From Serripes groenlandicus (Eukaryota; Mollusca; Bivalvia; Cardiida; Cardiidae), in assembly GCA_031761405.1 (NCBI GenBank), contig JASEVX010000007.1:32777677-32841676 (forward strand): a stretch of 64,000 nucleotides of DNA, given 5' to 3'. The notes beneath the pieces were generated by a model. That model was not told the DNA's origin and did not search any database. It saw only the letters and a program-made list of their open reading frames with translations. Every line of letters starts with the position of its first letter. The first letter of the stretch is position 1. The position numbers and the translations under genes were made by a program. Below are positions 1-11,546 of this stretch, one piece after another.

Positions 1-99
1 TAAGGTGGGAGAAAGCTTGGAAACACGTGTTATGTGAAATATCTGAAATATCGTTGAAATGGTGAACTCGAATCAATGGAGGGGTCTTAAACATATATG

Positions 100-352
100 T
101 GAGCCGTCCCGCGAGAAAACCAACATTATGGCATCTGCGTAATATATCGACCAGATCAGCCTGCGCTGTCCGCGCAGACTGATCCAGGCCGACACATTCC
201 GTCTCCGGGGGATACAGGTATAGAATAATGATTCCTTAAACAGAAAATCCACAGGAGGCGAGACGTGTCTGTCCGGCTTAGCCTGCGCGGTATGCTTAGG
301 CTGATCAGGGTCGACACTTTACGTATAATGTTGCTTTTCTCGCAGACGGCTC
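100..352. mobile_element. MITE, TGAGCCGTCCC-terminated family, copy 1
   Basis: Both ends read TGAGCCGTC followed by GCGAGAAAA and an AACATTAT block, inverted relative to each other. The interior has no coding potential but contains 'gatcagcctgcgc'-like GC-rich blocks that also recur inverted, so the whole unit can fold back. A second copy lies at 6502-6770. Non-autonomous DNA transposon by structure; superfamily not assigned because no clear target duplication is visible. Confidence 0.75.
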
Positions 353-853
353 ATATAAGGTAATTTGTCAACGTAACTCGCGTCTCAAACTAATATACTA
401 CAATTATTATCTGACAGGTGCGAAGAAAGTGTTAATACCATTTTACTTTGATCCCTTGTAAGCCATCTGTTGTGTACCACATTGACATTTGGACCGCGAG
501 TTACCAAAAGGTAAGATAAAGGGACAGAAAGCACAATACGTAACCGGGAAACCAGCATGCTATGAAGCTGTTCACGTGATCAGAGTCGAGAGCGTTATCA
601 ATATTTGCGTCTTTCACGTAATGTTCTCGTGATTCTATTCATTCGTGTTTGGTCTTCTTCGGTATCCCTTATATTATATTCTGGAATATAAGGCCAACAT
701 ATTCTCATTCCTATGTTACCACTTTGATGGTGTAATGGGAGGTGGATTACTGACCAGGATTCAGTCCACTGATGGGTCGTACCAAATATTTTACAAATGA
801 GTGTTATGTCTTTTCTCCTTGGCGCTCAGGGTTAGGGGATACCAATGGTAAAC

Positions 854-911
854 GTGATATAATTTATATATTACTGAAAGTGGTGTTAAACGCCATTCAA
901 ATAAATAACAA
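854..911 (+). repeat. Degenerate 3' end of the AATC-tailed retroposon
   Basis: A cgtgatata...actgaaa...gttaaacgcc stretch followed by an AT-rich tail matches the last ~60 bp of the better copies at 19253-19468 and 56433-56660. Strongly diverged and 5' truncated. Confidence 0.45.
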
Positions 912-1202
912 CATAACTTGATTGTCAGCTAAATTGCTGTGTTAAACGCTAGATTTCGATCAAGTGACACCAACTGACACCAGTGTAATGTGATCCCATA
1001 CGTTATACAAATCCTCGGACATTTTAAAATTGACTCAACCAGCTTTGCATTTGGAAGAGTCCATAGACAGAATATATTAGAAATACTAAGTAAAAACTGT
1101 TGAGTTGGGAAATCAAACGCATAGATCCTGGAAATACGGCGCGGATGCGACAGCTTGTCTTAATATACCAGGTGGGCATGTGGACTTTTTAAAAGTGCAT
1201 CA

Positions 1203-1350
1203 CAGCTAACCCTTTTCCGCATACAGCTGTTTTCTGGTGCCTCTGCAAAAAACCGACCTTTGAAAACATTTTGACAAACGTAGAAATTGCTCAAAACGAG
1301 CAATTTCTCTTTTGCCCAATGTTATCAGCTTTTTCCAATGAAAACATATT
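1203..1350 (+). repeat. 3'-truncated TTAACCC MITE
   Basis: Starts acccttttccgcatacag, has the CCTCTGCA block and the central aaattgctcaaaacgagc hairpin, and breaks off after the hairpin. A related fragment is at about 1847-1945. Confidence 0.6.
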
Positions 1351-2258
1351 TATTTAGAGATGTTCATGTACAGCGTCCTCTAAATGGTCGGCGCTCTGCG
1401 AAAACCCACAATGAGTAGTTTATGGTAATTGTTTATCAAAATATATTTGAATAGCTACGCTTTAAGATCCACGTGTACACTGTATGTCAGAGACTACAAG
1501 CATGAAACTGTATGACATAGAAGCGAACAGTGAAAAGCAAGATCAGACTACGCGAATGTAAAGTGTGATCTGGGTCTTCACTGGTTGCAAATGTGCTGTA
1601 GTTGGTTTCTGTTCAGCATGAATCAAATTTAGTTTAGCCGTTAGTCCAAAGTCACACAAGAGTATTCGCTATTCGCATACACTTAGAAGAGCCATCGACG
1701 AAGTGTTTGGCATTGTTTGTGTAACTGTCTCCAATGGTGCAAGGAATGAAACAAACGGCGAGTCTGATACAGCCCGTTAATCTCCTGTTAATACGGGAAT
1801 AAATATATGTGGTAACAGACGTTCCCTTTCACTAACGCAGACGACGTCAGACGGCTTGTGCAGTAGACACATTTTGAAAACATTGTGTGAAGAGGAGACT
1901 ATTGCTCAAAACGAGCAACTTCTCATTTTCACATCATGTTGTCAATCATATATGAAAAAATATGCTTTGTAACTGGTATTTTTAACCCATTCCAAGGTTT
2001 GACAATTCTGCGGCAAAAAACTTTGAAAATCTTGGCAACAATATGGAAAGTATCTTTAAATGATAGTTAAATTATTGAGTTGAGTTAAAGACATTGTGGT
2101 TAAAAGAGAAATTGTTTGTTATTAGCACTTTATTCTATTGGCATTGTTTTAAAAATTCGTCTGCTGTAAATCATAATGCCTGAAAAAGCGCATGCGTGTT
2201 GGAAATGGTTAAAGCAGACAACTCTAGATAAGGTAATTGATTAACCAATTTGGAACTA

Positions 2259-2490
2259 TTAACCCTTTTGCTGTTGCAGACGTATTTTGATGCGTTTGCA
2301 GCAGACGACTTTTGAAAACATTGTTGCGAAAGAACAAAACTGCTCTAGATGAACAGTTTCTTCTTTGTCACAATGTGTTCAAGTCTATTCAATAATTCAA
2401 CTTTAATTTCAAAGGAATGTCCATTAATTGTGTCTATAGATGTTTTCAGAGTCGTCTGCTGCAGATTTATCGTAGGTGGGGAAGGGTTAA
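2259..2490 (+). mobile_element. TTAACCC MITE, full length
   Basis: TTAACCC at the left and GGGTTAA at the right bound a 232-bp unit. GCAGCAGACGACTTTTG near the left end is mirrored by gtcgtctgctgcag near the right end. A degenerate relative occupies about 4155-4349. Confidence 0.75.
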
Positions 2491-3612
2491 GATGGCAACA
2501 ATAGGTACGGTGCCTCGAGGAAGACTAGTTAGGTTTGAGTGGGACGAATGGGTCGTAAAGATCGATATAAAAATCAATATTGATTAGGCAGGATTCCAAA
2601 AATACACAATGTAAATACATGTAGCCTACGGTGTACATGGGCTCTGATTTAGAGTGGGGTAAACCTTCCCCTAACTATTCACTGATATGACATTACATGG
2701 AGTGTTAAACTAATTTTTCGAATTAAACACATCTAGAGTATAAACGGTCTGTAAATATTGTAGAAAAAGATTTGCGTGGAAGTGTTTTTTTCGCGGCTTT
2801 CAACATTTTTCAAATATATCACAGCGTTTCTTGGGTAAGTTACAAGTACTACTTGTCCATTTATCCTGACACCAGTCAGTCGAAAGGGCCGGGAAGTAGG
2901 TATGTAGTATTGAGTCGCGTTTTCGGAAGTTTTCAAATTAAAGGGTTACGATTAAATACGTGCACGTGTATTGCGTGATTGGGCATAATCGTTCTCCACA
3001 TACATCCAGGATGCGGTTACGTCAACTGCTATACGGCATACAGGGATGACCCCTATCAGACACCAGCAGGAGCAAGCTGATCTGGATATTTATTGACGCA
3101 CATACGCGAAGGTTAATTTGCATGTGGTGTGACACCATTGATAATGCGGTCAAATCCCAAAAAGGGTATTAAACAAGATTTGAATATTTAACTAGAATCT
3201 ACAAACATCATCATAAATGACGCATCTCGTAGACATTTTATCTATATAAACATTTGCTACACGCTTTAACATTTTTTTCGTCTGATATATTAATCCATAC
3301 TACAAACAAAAACGACTCTGATCAGACCAAGTAAACAAGCAGGCTTATCTAAATCCCCGTATGTCCAAATGTGTACTTCGTTTGAATTCCCCCAATTTGA
3401 CTCATTTCATTAAGTCGTGTGTTACCGTTATTCGTCAGCCGATCATAAAATGACGTAATTTGATATTTTGACGCAATTTCACATAACGTGACTTCAGAAT
3501 TTAGACTTAGTTCTTATTGTGTATGCATACTTTGATATGGATTCACAATGTTCACACAAGTTAACTTAATTGTAATGTTTACCCGGTAGATAAATCGTAA
3601 AGTCGTCTGCTA

Positions 3613-3827
3613 TTAACTCTTTCAGCGCCGAATTGTTCAAGTAGACTCTTCCATGTTCAAAATCGGGTGTCTCCATTTCTCATGTTAATAAACGTTTGGA
3701 CTATTTTAATAAATAAAAGGCAAACAATACTGATTTCAGGTGAGACAGCTCGTTACGAGCTGACTCGCCTGAATCAGTATTTTTTTTGCAAAAACATCAA
3801 TATTGCCTTTGGCGCTGAAAGAGTTAA
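3613..3827. mobile_element. TTAA-flanked MITE with TTAACTCTTTCAGCGCC ends
   Basis: Left end TTAACTCTTTCAGCGCC is matched at the right by GGCGCTGAAAGAGTTAA, 17 bp perfect including TTAA. The centre (about 3737-3780) is a long hairpin: CAGCTCGT/ACGAGCTG inside a TCAGG/CCTGA and AATACTGA/TCAGTATT stem. TTAA at both borders suggests a piggyBac-type or other TTAA-targeting transposase. A broken half copy lies at 30308-30372. Confidence 0.8.
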
Positions 3828-4539
3828 TAGGCCTATATACGAGACATTTTTTTATGTAGTTCTAGTATCTTTAAATATTGTAATAATAATTTGGATACAA
3901 GCTTAGAAATAGTGTGGGGAAAGGAGAAACTGCTCGCTTGGAACAACTTATCCCTGTTCCAATCCTTTCTTCAATAGCTGTCAGCTGTGCATGCGTCAAC
4001 ATTCAATATATCACACAAGTTCGTTGTTTCTTTGGTTGACCTATAAACAGTAGGCAATATTTCAAGTTTATCTTACCCCAGTAGAGTCCGTTCACTTGTA
4101 TTACGTACAAGGCAAAACTGATGGACCGTGATCTACGAATTTAAAACAAATACATAGCAGACGACTTTGAACTCATCTTCGCAAAAATATGAAAATTCTC
4201 TAGAAAGGAATGTATAATTATTGGATAGAGATGAAATCATTGTGGCAAAAGGAGACACTACTTATTATGAGCAATTTTTTCTTATTCCATAATGTTTTTG
4301 AAAGTCGTATGCTGCAGATGTGTAATAAAGTATCTGCCAGTGGGAAAGGGATACATCGATATTGACTGGTGGCTCTATGTATACCTGCGTAGCAAAGCAG
4401 TTTGATCTGGACGTGCACTGTTTATCAATTCGACAAGGGTACAATGTACTTCTATCAAAAAGTGTATATTTGGATCAGATTGTATTGATGCGCAACTTGA
4501 TCTGTATCTACACTTGGTATAGATATGTTAGGGTTTGAC

Positions 4540-4650
4540 TTGCCTTGTAAGCCGTCCCGGGAGTGAGGGTCTCGGATTCGATTCCCTGTTCTGTTGCTGG
4601 ATTGTCCACGATTGAAACCCGCTTTCGGTCTAAAATACCGGGATTGTGCT
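4540..4650 (+). repeat. Possible tRNA-SINE fragment
   Basis: Contains ggattcgattccc, close to a pol III B box (GGTTCGANTCC), followed by a tail with no coding potential. No convincing A box or flanking duplication, so this is weak. Confidence 0.3.
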
Positions 4651-5442
4651 AACCCACAAACACCACAAGAAAGGCTTTGATATGATTATTGATTTTTCTT
4701 CAAGTCTGTATTGAACTAAATTAATAACTACTCGCCTAATCCGACAGTATAAAAAGCATACGTAATCGTTGATTAAAAAACTTAAAATCCAACCTTTAGA
4801 ATATGTACAGGTAACTTGGTGTAGACATTGGTACATGTGCCAAATATCCAATATATATACATGTTTTGTTCCGTTATAAGAAAATCTATAGTTTAGATCC
4901 TTTTCCTCATTGATAACATTTTATATTCTTTCAATTTGACACCATTGCCTGACAGCAACGTATACTTCAATGTATACTACACTGCAGGAAATAGACGCGC
5001 ATTGCTGGAGCAATATATGTACGTTGTTCCTACGATGTTTTCACAGTGTGCAGTGAATTAAAGTGTGCGTAAAGGTACAAGAAAAAGGGTTTCAAGTGTA
5101 TAGGCCGTTTGTCAACTCCAATGGATAATCGATATATAAATATTAACTTTACTTCGGGACGACGGCGGCATGTTAAAATTGAATTTCGATACATGTGTTT
5201 CGTAATACATGTATTTACTTTTCTTAAAATGCGAGGAAGTGGTTTCGTTGTTAAACTATTTCGCCATATACAATAAACCTGCAGCGAACGACTCCTAACT
5301 ATCAGGTTAAATTTGGTAAACCTTTATAAGTGAAAGTGTTAGCATTGAATATAGTTGAAAACATTGTGGCATAAGGCGACATACTTTTATGTGGGAAAGG
5401 GTGAGTGTCGCTCAATTGTGCCTATGACCGGACTAGATCAAG

Positions 5443-5655
5443 TTAACCCTTTCTGATGCCCCTGCAGTAGACGGCTTTTTGAAAACATGTTGAGAAAAGA
5501 AGAAATTGCTCAAAACGAGCAATTTCTCCTTTTGTTACCATAATTTCGACTATATTAAATTATTGGACTTTCACTTAAAGGAAGTTTCCAAAAACAATCA
5601 GGTAAGTTTTCAAAGTCGCGTGTTGCAGATTTAGTGTATGTGGGAAAGGGTTTAA
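5443..5655 (+). mobile_element. TTAACCC MITE, full length
   Basis: TTAACCCTTTCTGATGCC at the left, GTGGGAAAGGGTTTAA at the right. The central hairpin is aaattgctcaaaacgagc. Much of the left TIR-proximal block has been lost, so the copy is a little short. Confidence 0.7.
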
Positions 5656-5907
5656 CATGGGCATCCATGCAGCTTGCCCAGGCTCTAACTGTTTACTATT
5701 TAGTCTCAGAAGACATCAAGAACCTTCTGGTCAACACCGTATCACAATCAAATCTTCTCAATTACATGGGCTATAGACTCTGTTTCTACATACACGCACA
5801 TTTGTGTGAGCGGTAACCTCTGTTAAGTAGCCAACTTGTATTCAACGGCCAGTTGAAAGTTCACCAAAGCTATTTGTCTATTTATGTTACTTATATTAAG
5901 AAGCCAT

Positions 5908-6052
5908 CCGTTTTCTTTCTGACGCCTCTGCAGCAGACAGACGGCTTTTTGAAAACATAGTGACAAAAGAGGAAATTGCACAAAACGTGCAATTTCTCCT
6001 TTTGCCACAATGTTTCCCACTTTTTGTCGTAGGTTATCCATTCAATTATGGC
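5908..6052 (+). repeat. TTAACCC MITE, 3' half missing
   Basis: Begins inside the left arm (ttctttctgacgcctctg), carries the variant hairpin ttgcacaaaacgtgcaa, and stops at the ttatccattcaattatgg block. The dinucleotide 'cagaca' is duplicated in the GCAGCAGACAGACGG block. Confidence 0.65.
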
Positions 6053-6501
6053 GATTGTCATGGCTGCCCCCAGAGACAACTTTGAATGTACATCGAACTT
6101 ACACTTTCTTCATATTTATTCTATTTTAATGCATATCATTTTGGAAACGAAGCCGAGAAGATTTATATCTATCGCATATTCATGTATTTATATTTCTTGG
6201 TCAATTTGGAACTTCATGATTGGCAACAATGTCTTTTGTTTGCTAATAAACTATGAAATTTCATATGTCGAAATTTAGCCCCCGCTGAACTCATCTGGAT
6301 GAAATGATTTCATTCTACTTGGGTGACTGGTTGGTTCTCTTTACACCACGATCTTCTACAAAAGAGTCCCATATCAGTACAGACCGACGGTAAGCAGTAG
6401 CCCGTAGAGAACAAAACAAGATGAAATAATCGGCGCTATGCATTTAGCATTTGTATCCGCGCTGTCTAATCCGGCTCTACATTGTCCGATAATTAGACGT
6501 A

Positions 6502-6770
6502 TGAGCCGTCCCGCTACAATAGCAACATTATGGACTCTGCGTAGAGTATCGAACCGGATCAGCCTATAAGCATGATGCGCAGGCTAACCCGGACAAACAC
6601 TTTTCACCTCCTGTGGATTTCCTGTTTCAGGAATCATTACTCTTTACCTCTTTCCCCCTAAGACGGAATGTATCGGCCCGGATCAGTGTTCGCGGACTGC
6701 GCAGGCTAATCTGGTCGATAGGACAACATTGCGCAGAGGCCATAATGTTGGTTTTCTCGCGGGACGGCTC
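6502..6770. mobile_element. MITE, TGAGCCGTCCC-terminated family, copy 2
   Basis: TGAGCCGTCCCGC at the left and GCGGGACGGCTCA at the right are inverted copies. Subterminal AACATTATGG / CCATAATGTT extends the TIR to about 35 bp with mismatches. Compared with copy 1 the core is diverged but keeps 'gatcag' and 'gcgcaggct' blocks in opposite orientation. Confidence 0.75.
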
Positions 6771-6789
6771 AATTATTATAATGTTTCAG

Positions 6790-8590
6790 AAATATTATGT
6801 AAAGTAGTATAGCCTACATTTGGGATCCGGCAAGTCTTTTTCACGCGTGTAATAATTACTTTTAATATTGGTCCTCCTGGAGCACTGCTCCAGGCAGTGT
6901 GAAACAGTTAACTGTGACGTCACCGTAGCCAGTCCAACAATCACGTTACAGCTATTAACAAGTAGTTGTTTTTTATTTGTTGGATGGGCTATCGTTCGTT
7001 AAGTGCTCGCAAAATAGTTAATTCTTAATGTCCAGGTCCATACTAGATACAAGTTATGACGTTCGCTGATGGAATTGAACTGAACTGCCTGTTGATGTGG
7101 TAAGAACATGGATTCAAATGAGCAACACATATTGGTTTAGTTCATATTATTTTATCATTGATTTTTAAAAAGCAATATAACTGATATCCGAGCAAACGCA
7201 TAAAACAACATTTAAATGGTTGTATTAAAACATATATTCAAATAACTATTATAACATTAAAATATATATGTGGTATATACAATTTTAAAAAAAAGAATTG
7301 ATTAGTCCCATAAAGGCATGACTATATTTTGTAACAGTAATTATGCCTTTTGGAGCTAAAAATTCACACAATATATACAGCAGAGCGTACCACATGAGTA
7401 AACACTCTTGCATATGTCATATTTGGACGGATGACATTAATAAGGGTTTTGAGGTTTTATAAATCAATTTATTGATAAACCTCAGATTGTTAGAAAATAG
7501 ACTATACCTATAAAAGGAGATATCAATGCTTACTACAGAACTGTACCTAAAGGGTCCTTTAAATAAGAAATTATATATAGTTCTGTATTAAGCATATGTT
7601 ATACCCAGTAAATATAAATTTATAAACAAGAGTATGTAATTTAGATCGAAAAAAAAAAAGTAAAAGAAAAAAGGTGAAACTCATTGAAAACAAGTGATCC
7701 CGTTTAGAGACACATAAACACAACACGTTTTTTTTTCTACACATAAAGCTAGATCTTAAAACACAAGATTTATTTGTCATATAACCTCATGAAACCCTAG
7801 CGTTACAATCTCCCTTCATTCTACAGAGTTAACATAAAAGGACACATGTCAACAGTTTTAATATAGACAATATAACTACTGTAGAATATGTGCTAACTAA
7901 TGGATTGAAAACAATCCAGTTTTGAGCAAGAAAGAAGCTTCAAGACCACAATGTGACCAGGCATGTATGAACCCATTATAATTATCATACAAGTTAATAC
8001 TGATAAAATGTGTGTCTTAACTGTAGCCTGCACAGTTATAACTTGGTGTGTATTGAAAAAATAACCTTCTTTTTTGTATTTACTAGACTATTGTAAAGGT
8101 TCACACGATTAATTAGTATTCACCATTCTATAAACGTTTAATACTGTTTTTATCAGCTAATATAACCAGAGGATGATTTAACCAAAGAGTGGGAGTAGGC
8201 ATACGATCATCTGTAGACGATTTATATAACACTTCCTCTGTTTAGTAGTGCTTAGAGAATAACATAAGGTTTAGTATGCAAAGATTTCATTTTAATTTAC
8301 ATTTTAATTTGGCGAATGTGTAGTCTATAGACTATCGGATCTCTTATATAAATAAAGACATTTGCTACGGAAACATCATTTACGTTTTAGATTTTTGGAT
8401 AAAACAAGATAGTGTAGAACAAGAATGTAGATAAATAAGTTGATTTAATAAACTTTAATAGTGGTCTTAAACAAAACAAAGCCAACAAAAAAGTTGAACG
8501 ATCTTCATGATTAAAAACAATGAAATCGGAAACATTTTACAAAACAATAATTTCTTACAAAAATATATCCAACAAAAGTCAATTAATCTC
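6790..8590. other. Intergenic stretch without recognised genes
   Basis: AT-rich sequence with no long open frame, no MITE ends and no tandem repeat that I can see. The right part (below 8607) must include the 3' UTR of the minus-strand gene. A minus-strand ATTAAA hexamer at 8444-8449 is a possible poly(A) signal. Confidence 0.5.
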
Positions 8591-8606
8591 GAATACACTG
8601 AGGTCC

Positions 8607-9161
8607 TTACATATTAGTTGGAATGCCAGTCCGTGTGTAAAAAGTGTCAGCTACTATTCTAGTACGTCCATTGGCGGGTTTCTTAATGTCATTCTTTTGG
8701 ATCACATCTCCTAGTCTCCATCCATATTCCCAAGAACTCAACAAAGGAAAACAGAATTTGTCTTCCGGATTCTTCTCGTATCGCGATGCCAAGTACTGGT
8801 ATCTGCCTTTGCCTTCTTTCGTAAAACCATCGTATAACTGCGTTTGTGTTACAGGCGTAACGGGTCTCATCTCGGCGCTCAAAATGTTAGCTTTTTCAGT
8901 TGCTAAGGTGTCGTCGAATTTCTTAATTTTCTTGTTGTATCGTGGTTCTTTGACATTTGCTGGCAACTTCGATAAAAGTCCTTTAGACGGTTTTGATTCA
9001 TTTTCAATTTTTCGTCTGAATACTTCGTATTGTTTTGACTTCCCAGGTTGCTCCGATGACTGGTTGGCAAACCATGCCAAGCGTGTGTCACGCTCCTTGT
9101 TGTAGGATTCCTCTAGAAACTTTTGGATTTGTGTGTCCGCCGGATAATTACGTGTTGCCAT
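8607..9161 (-). CDS. Putative ciliary/sperm microtubule inner protein (SPMIP1/ATP6V1FNB-like)
   Basis: Single-exon frame of 184 aa read on the minus strand. I chose the ATG at 9161 (context gtagaaATGG, a good Kozak match); the open frame extends seven codons upstream but only to a TTG, which is not a normal eukaryotic start. The protein is basic and soluble, with no signal peptide or membrane segment. Visible blocks: a charged N-terminal helix (residues 10-35), MRPVTP (98-103), GRYQYLASRYE (119-129), and the aromatic block FPLLSSWEYGWRLGD (138-152). Short proline/aromatic blocks of this kind, especially P-x(3-6)-W-x-YGW, are typical of axonemal microtubule inner proteins, and the order resembles vertebrate ATP6V1FNB (SPMIP1) as I remember it. 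An RFX-type X-box 160 bp upstream fits a ciliary gene. The family name is tentative; that the frame is a real gene is better supported by its length and promoter than by homology. Confidence 0.6.
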   Translation of the reverse strand: MATRNYPADTQIQKFLEESYNKERDTRLAWFANQSSEQPGKSKQYEVFRRKIENESKPSKGLLSKLPANVKEPRYNKKIKKFDDTLATEKANILSAEMRPVTPVTQTQLYDGFTKEGKGRYQYLASRYEKNPEDKFCFPLLSSWEYGWRLGDVIQKNDIKKPANGRTRIVADTFYTRTGIPTNM

Positions 9162-9412
9162 TTCTACTTTATTACAAATCAATTACACTGATGTCCATAT
9201 GATTTCAATTCCTTGATTAGATAAATCAGTTTTTAGTTTTAGATCGCAGGTTTTAATCTCCAAAGTTTTCTTTCCAATAAAAACTTTTCCTATGCGTACA
9301 CATTACATGACAGTATATCAACGTCTCCAAGGGAACATGACGTCACAGATCACGAAAATTATCGCGAGATTCATTACTTCCGGTTTATTTTATAATAACA
9401 ACAACAGCAAAG
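9162..9412. promoter_or_regulatory. Bidirectional promoter between the SPMIP1-like gene and FBXL5
   Basis: Only 251 bp separate the two divergent start codons. In it are: GTCTCCAAGGGAAC at 9323-9336, which matches the RFX X-box consensus GTHNCCATRGNAAC at 13 of 14 positions; the perfect CRE palindrome TGACGTCA at 9338-9345; and acttccggt at 9376-9384, an ETS-like core. No TATA box is evident on either side, as usual for divergent housekeeping/ciliary promoters. Confidence 0.65.
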
Positions 9413-9499
9413 ATGGCGCCATTGACCCCTGAAGAAGTAGATGTCTTCAAAATACCACATTCACGCATGAAAGAACTTGTTTACAAATACTGTAATATG
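9413..9499 (+). CDS. FBXL5: FBXL5 exon 1 (start of hemerythrin-like domain)
   Basis: Codes residues 1-29, beginning MAPLTPEEVDVF, almost the same as the vertebrate start MAPFPEEVDVF. ATG context is caaagATGG. His16 in the IPHSRMKEL motif corresponds to human His15, the first iron ligand of the hemerythrin-like domain. The exon ends in phase 0 at the donor ATG|gtaatg. Together with exon 2 it gives YCNMMQTTNFS, colinear without gaps with human YCDKLSKTNFS, which fixes both splice sites. The 5' UTR start is not defined. Confidence 0.93.
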
Positions 9500-10418
9500 G
9501 TAATGAAAGATGCCATTTAAAGTTTAGCTAAACTGTCACAGGCATTACATGCTTCTATGCTAAATGACCTCAAAAATGGTCAATTTAGGGGATGTAACAT
9601 TTCACCAAAGTTCCCTTGGATGATCCATTCTGGAAAAGACTAGTTCCCTACGACTAGATTATCAATAACATTTGTTTCTAATATCCGCCTGGCGTAGCAT
9701 TTTATTCAAAGAAGCTGTTCTTTATAACTATTGTTGCAATTGATTTGGCAATCAAAATCGCTCCAACTTCACCAAATTTAAAAAGATTCAAGAGTTTAAT
9801 TTTGGGTAAACCAGAGGTTTTAATTAATAAACAACTCTCATTGAGTTCAGACTAATGTATACTTTCATGACATTAAGTGAATAAAGCAACAGAAAGTTGT
9901 TGGCACAAATCTGTGTTATTTCATCCAAATATCTTTTTTATATTTCAATGTTACATATATTTGTATTGTATGCAAACTGTCAAAAAATCAAATAAAAGTA
10001 CAGAAACCTGGACTATCCTGTTCCCCTTCTAACAAGACACATCTGGTCTGTTAATCCCAATGCCCTTTTTGTATTTATAGGTTGTTTTGCCCTATTAATA
10101 TTTTATTTGGTCAAGAATGGTTTTAATTCATTATTACTACAAATAATTTAATACTTTAAAATGCTTCTGTTTTGTGCTTTAATAAGTGTAAATCACAGCT
10201 GATGGATTTCAAAACAAGAATTAAAAAAATGGAAATACTCTTAAAGGCTGTTGAAAAATAGGGGGAAATCTTTTTCAAATTGGCAAAAAATGATAATTCT
10301 ACCCATGGAGTAGATTTTGAAGATAATAACTTTCTCTACATTTTGAAATAAAAAAAATTCAGACAGATATTGTTTTCGTATTAGTTAGCTATCTTCATTT
10401 ATTACATGTACATTTCAG

Positions 10419-10754
10419 ATGCAAACCACTAACTTTTCTGATGTATATCATCTTAATTGTCTACTGGAAAACCTTATAAAGACCTTCCATGAATTCATCG
10501 CTCATGAACAGATTGAAAATAAATACATTATGAAGAAACTGAAAAACAAGTTGCGATCGCTGTCTATACAGAATACGGCTGTTTGTAACTGCCATAAAGA
10601 TAACCAGCTGACTGACATGTTGAGTTTATTTGAGGATGGTTACAAATGCACAAAGAAATCCGACAGTGATCGAAAAAACTTCGGTTTAAAACTGAGGCAT
10701 GCATTGGAAGATTTTACAAAGACTTTCATACCCCACATGGAAGAAGAAGAAGAG
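10419..10754 (+). CDS. FBXL5: FBXL5 exon 2 (core of hemerythrin-like domain)
   Basis: Codes residues 30-141, acceptor tttcag|ATG, donor GAG|gtaatt, phase 0 both ends. It carries the remaining iron ligands of the helical bundle: His58, Glu59 and Glu62 (HEQIE motif, human His57/Glu58/Glu61), His88 (CNCHKDNQL, human His80), and His135 and Glu139 (PHMEEEEE, human His126/Glu130). All seven ligands known from the human di-iron site are therefore present, so iron/oxygen sensing is expected to be intact. The stretch between helices 2 and 3 is about eight residues longer than in human and adds two cysteines (Cys85, Cys87) next to His88. Confidence 0.95.
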
Positions 10755-10879
10755 GTAATTTTATTTCGGATTTGTTGGTTTGAACTTGTAGTTCAACCAG
10801 TTCATGCTTAACCCAGTCATTGAAATTAAGTTTTAAAATGCACTGGTCTGAAATTCCTAAATATTTGGTTTCCATCGTA

Positions 10880-11322
10880 TAACAAATCAACAGCAGACGA
10901 CTGAAAACATATTGACAAAAATGTGAAAAACCCCCATAAATAAAGGTTTCAGTAAATAAATGAAAACATTGTGACTTAAATAGAAATTACTCAGTTGATT
11001 GATGTAGTGGCATCAAAATACGTCTGTCTGTGTGAAAGGCCAGGGACCATAGGACCACTGCTAATTTCTCAGACTGTTTACCTTTAAAGTGAATCTTAAC
11101 ACTACCTCATATATGCTCTTTCTGATGCCTCTGCAGCAGACAGCTTTTTTAAAAACACAGGGACAAAGGAAGAAATTGCTCAAAACAAACAATTTTCCTT
11201 TTGTCACCATGTTTTCAACTCTATTCAATTATTGTTTTTTAATTTAAAGGAAGTTTTCAATTGTTTTCAGGTATGTTTTCAAAGTCGTATGCTGCAGATT
11301 TGTTGTATGTGGGAAAGGGTTA
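10880..11322. repeat. Two degenerate TTAACCC MITEs in FBXL5 intron 2
   Basis: About 10880-11040 is a decayed copy (cagcagacgactgaaaac block only). About 11110-11322 is better preserved, with CCTCTGCAGCAGACAGC at the left and GTATGTGGGAAAGGGTTAA at the right, but its left TTAACCC end is mutated. Confidence 0.6.
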
Positions 11323-11546
11323 ATTATAGTATAACAGTATATTGCATTTGAATCTTGATATGCCAATATTTTGATGTTTTTAACTTTTTCCCACATACAA
11401 CAAACATGAAAACATTTTAACAAAAATGCTGAAGATTTTTTTAAATCATCTAAATGAAAGTGTATTTTATGAATAGAGTTGAAATCTCTACAAATCATCT
11501 TCTGCAGATACATCAGATGTCATCTACAGACTCATGGAAGTATGTC

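Noticed and set aside
3667..3906. 79-aa plus frame
   Set aside because: It runs through the TTAA MITE hairpin and has no similarity or splice support.
1..8600. Retroviral or LINE coding remnants
   Set aside because: No frame showed reverse transcriptase, integrase or endonuclease motifs; all longer frames are short and repeat-derived.
8644..9105. Plus-strand open frame of 153 aa
   Set aside because: It is the antisense of the minus-strand SPMIP1-like gene; the minus frame is longer, starts at a good ATG next to the promoter and has protein-like blocks.
9162..9182. N-terminal extension of seven residues on the SPMIP1-like protein
   Set aside because: It would need a TTG start; the ATG at 9161 has the better context.
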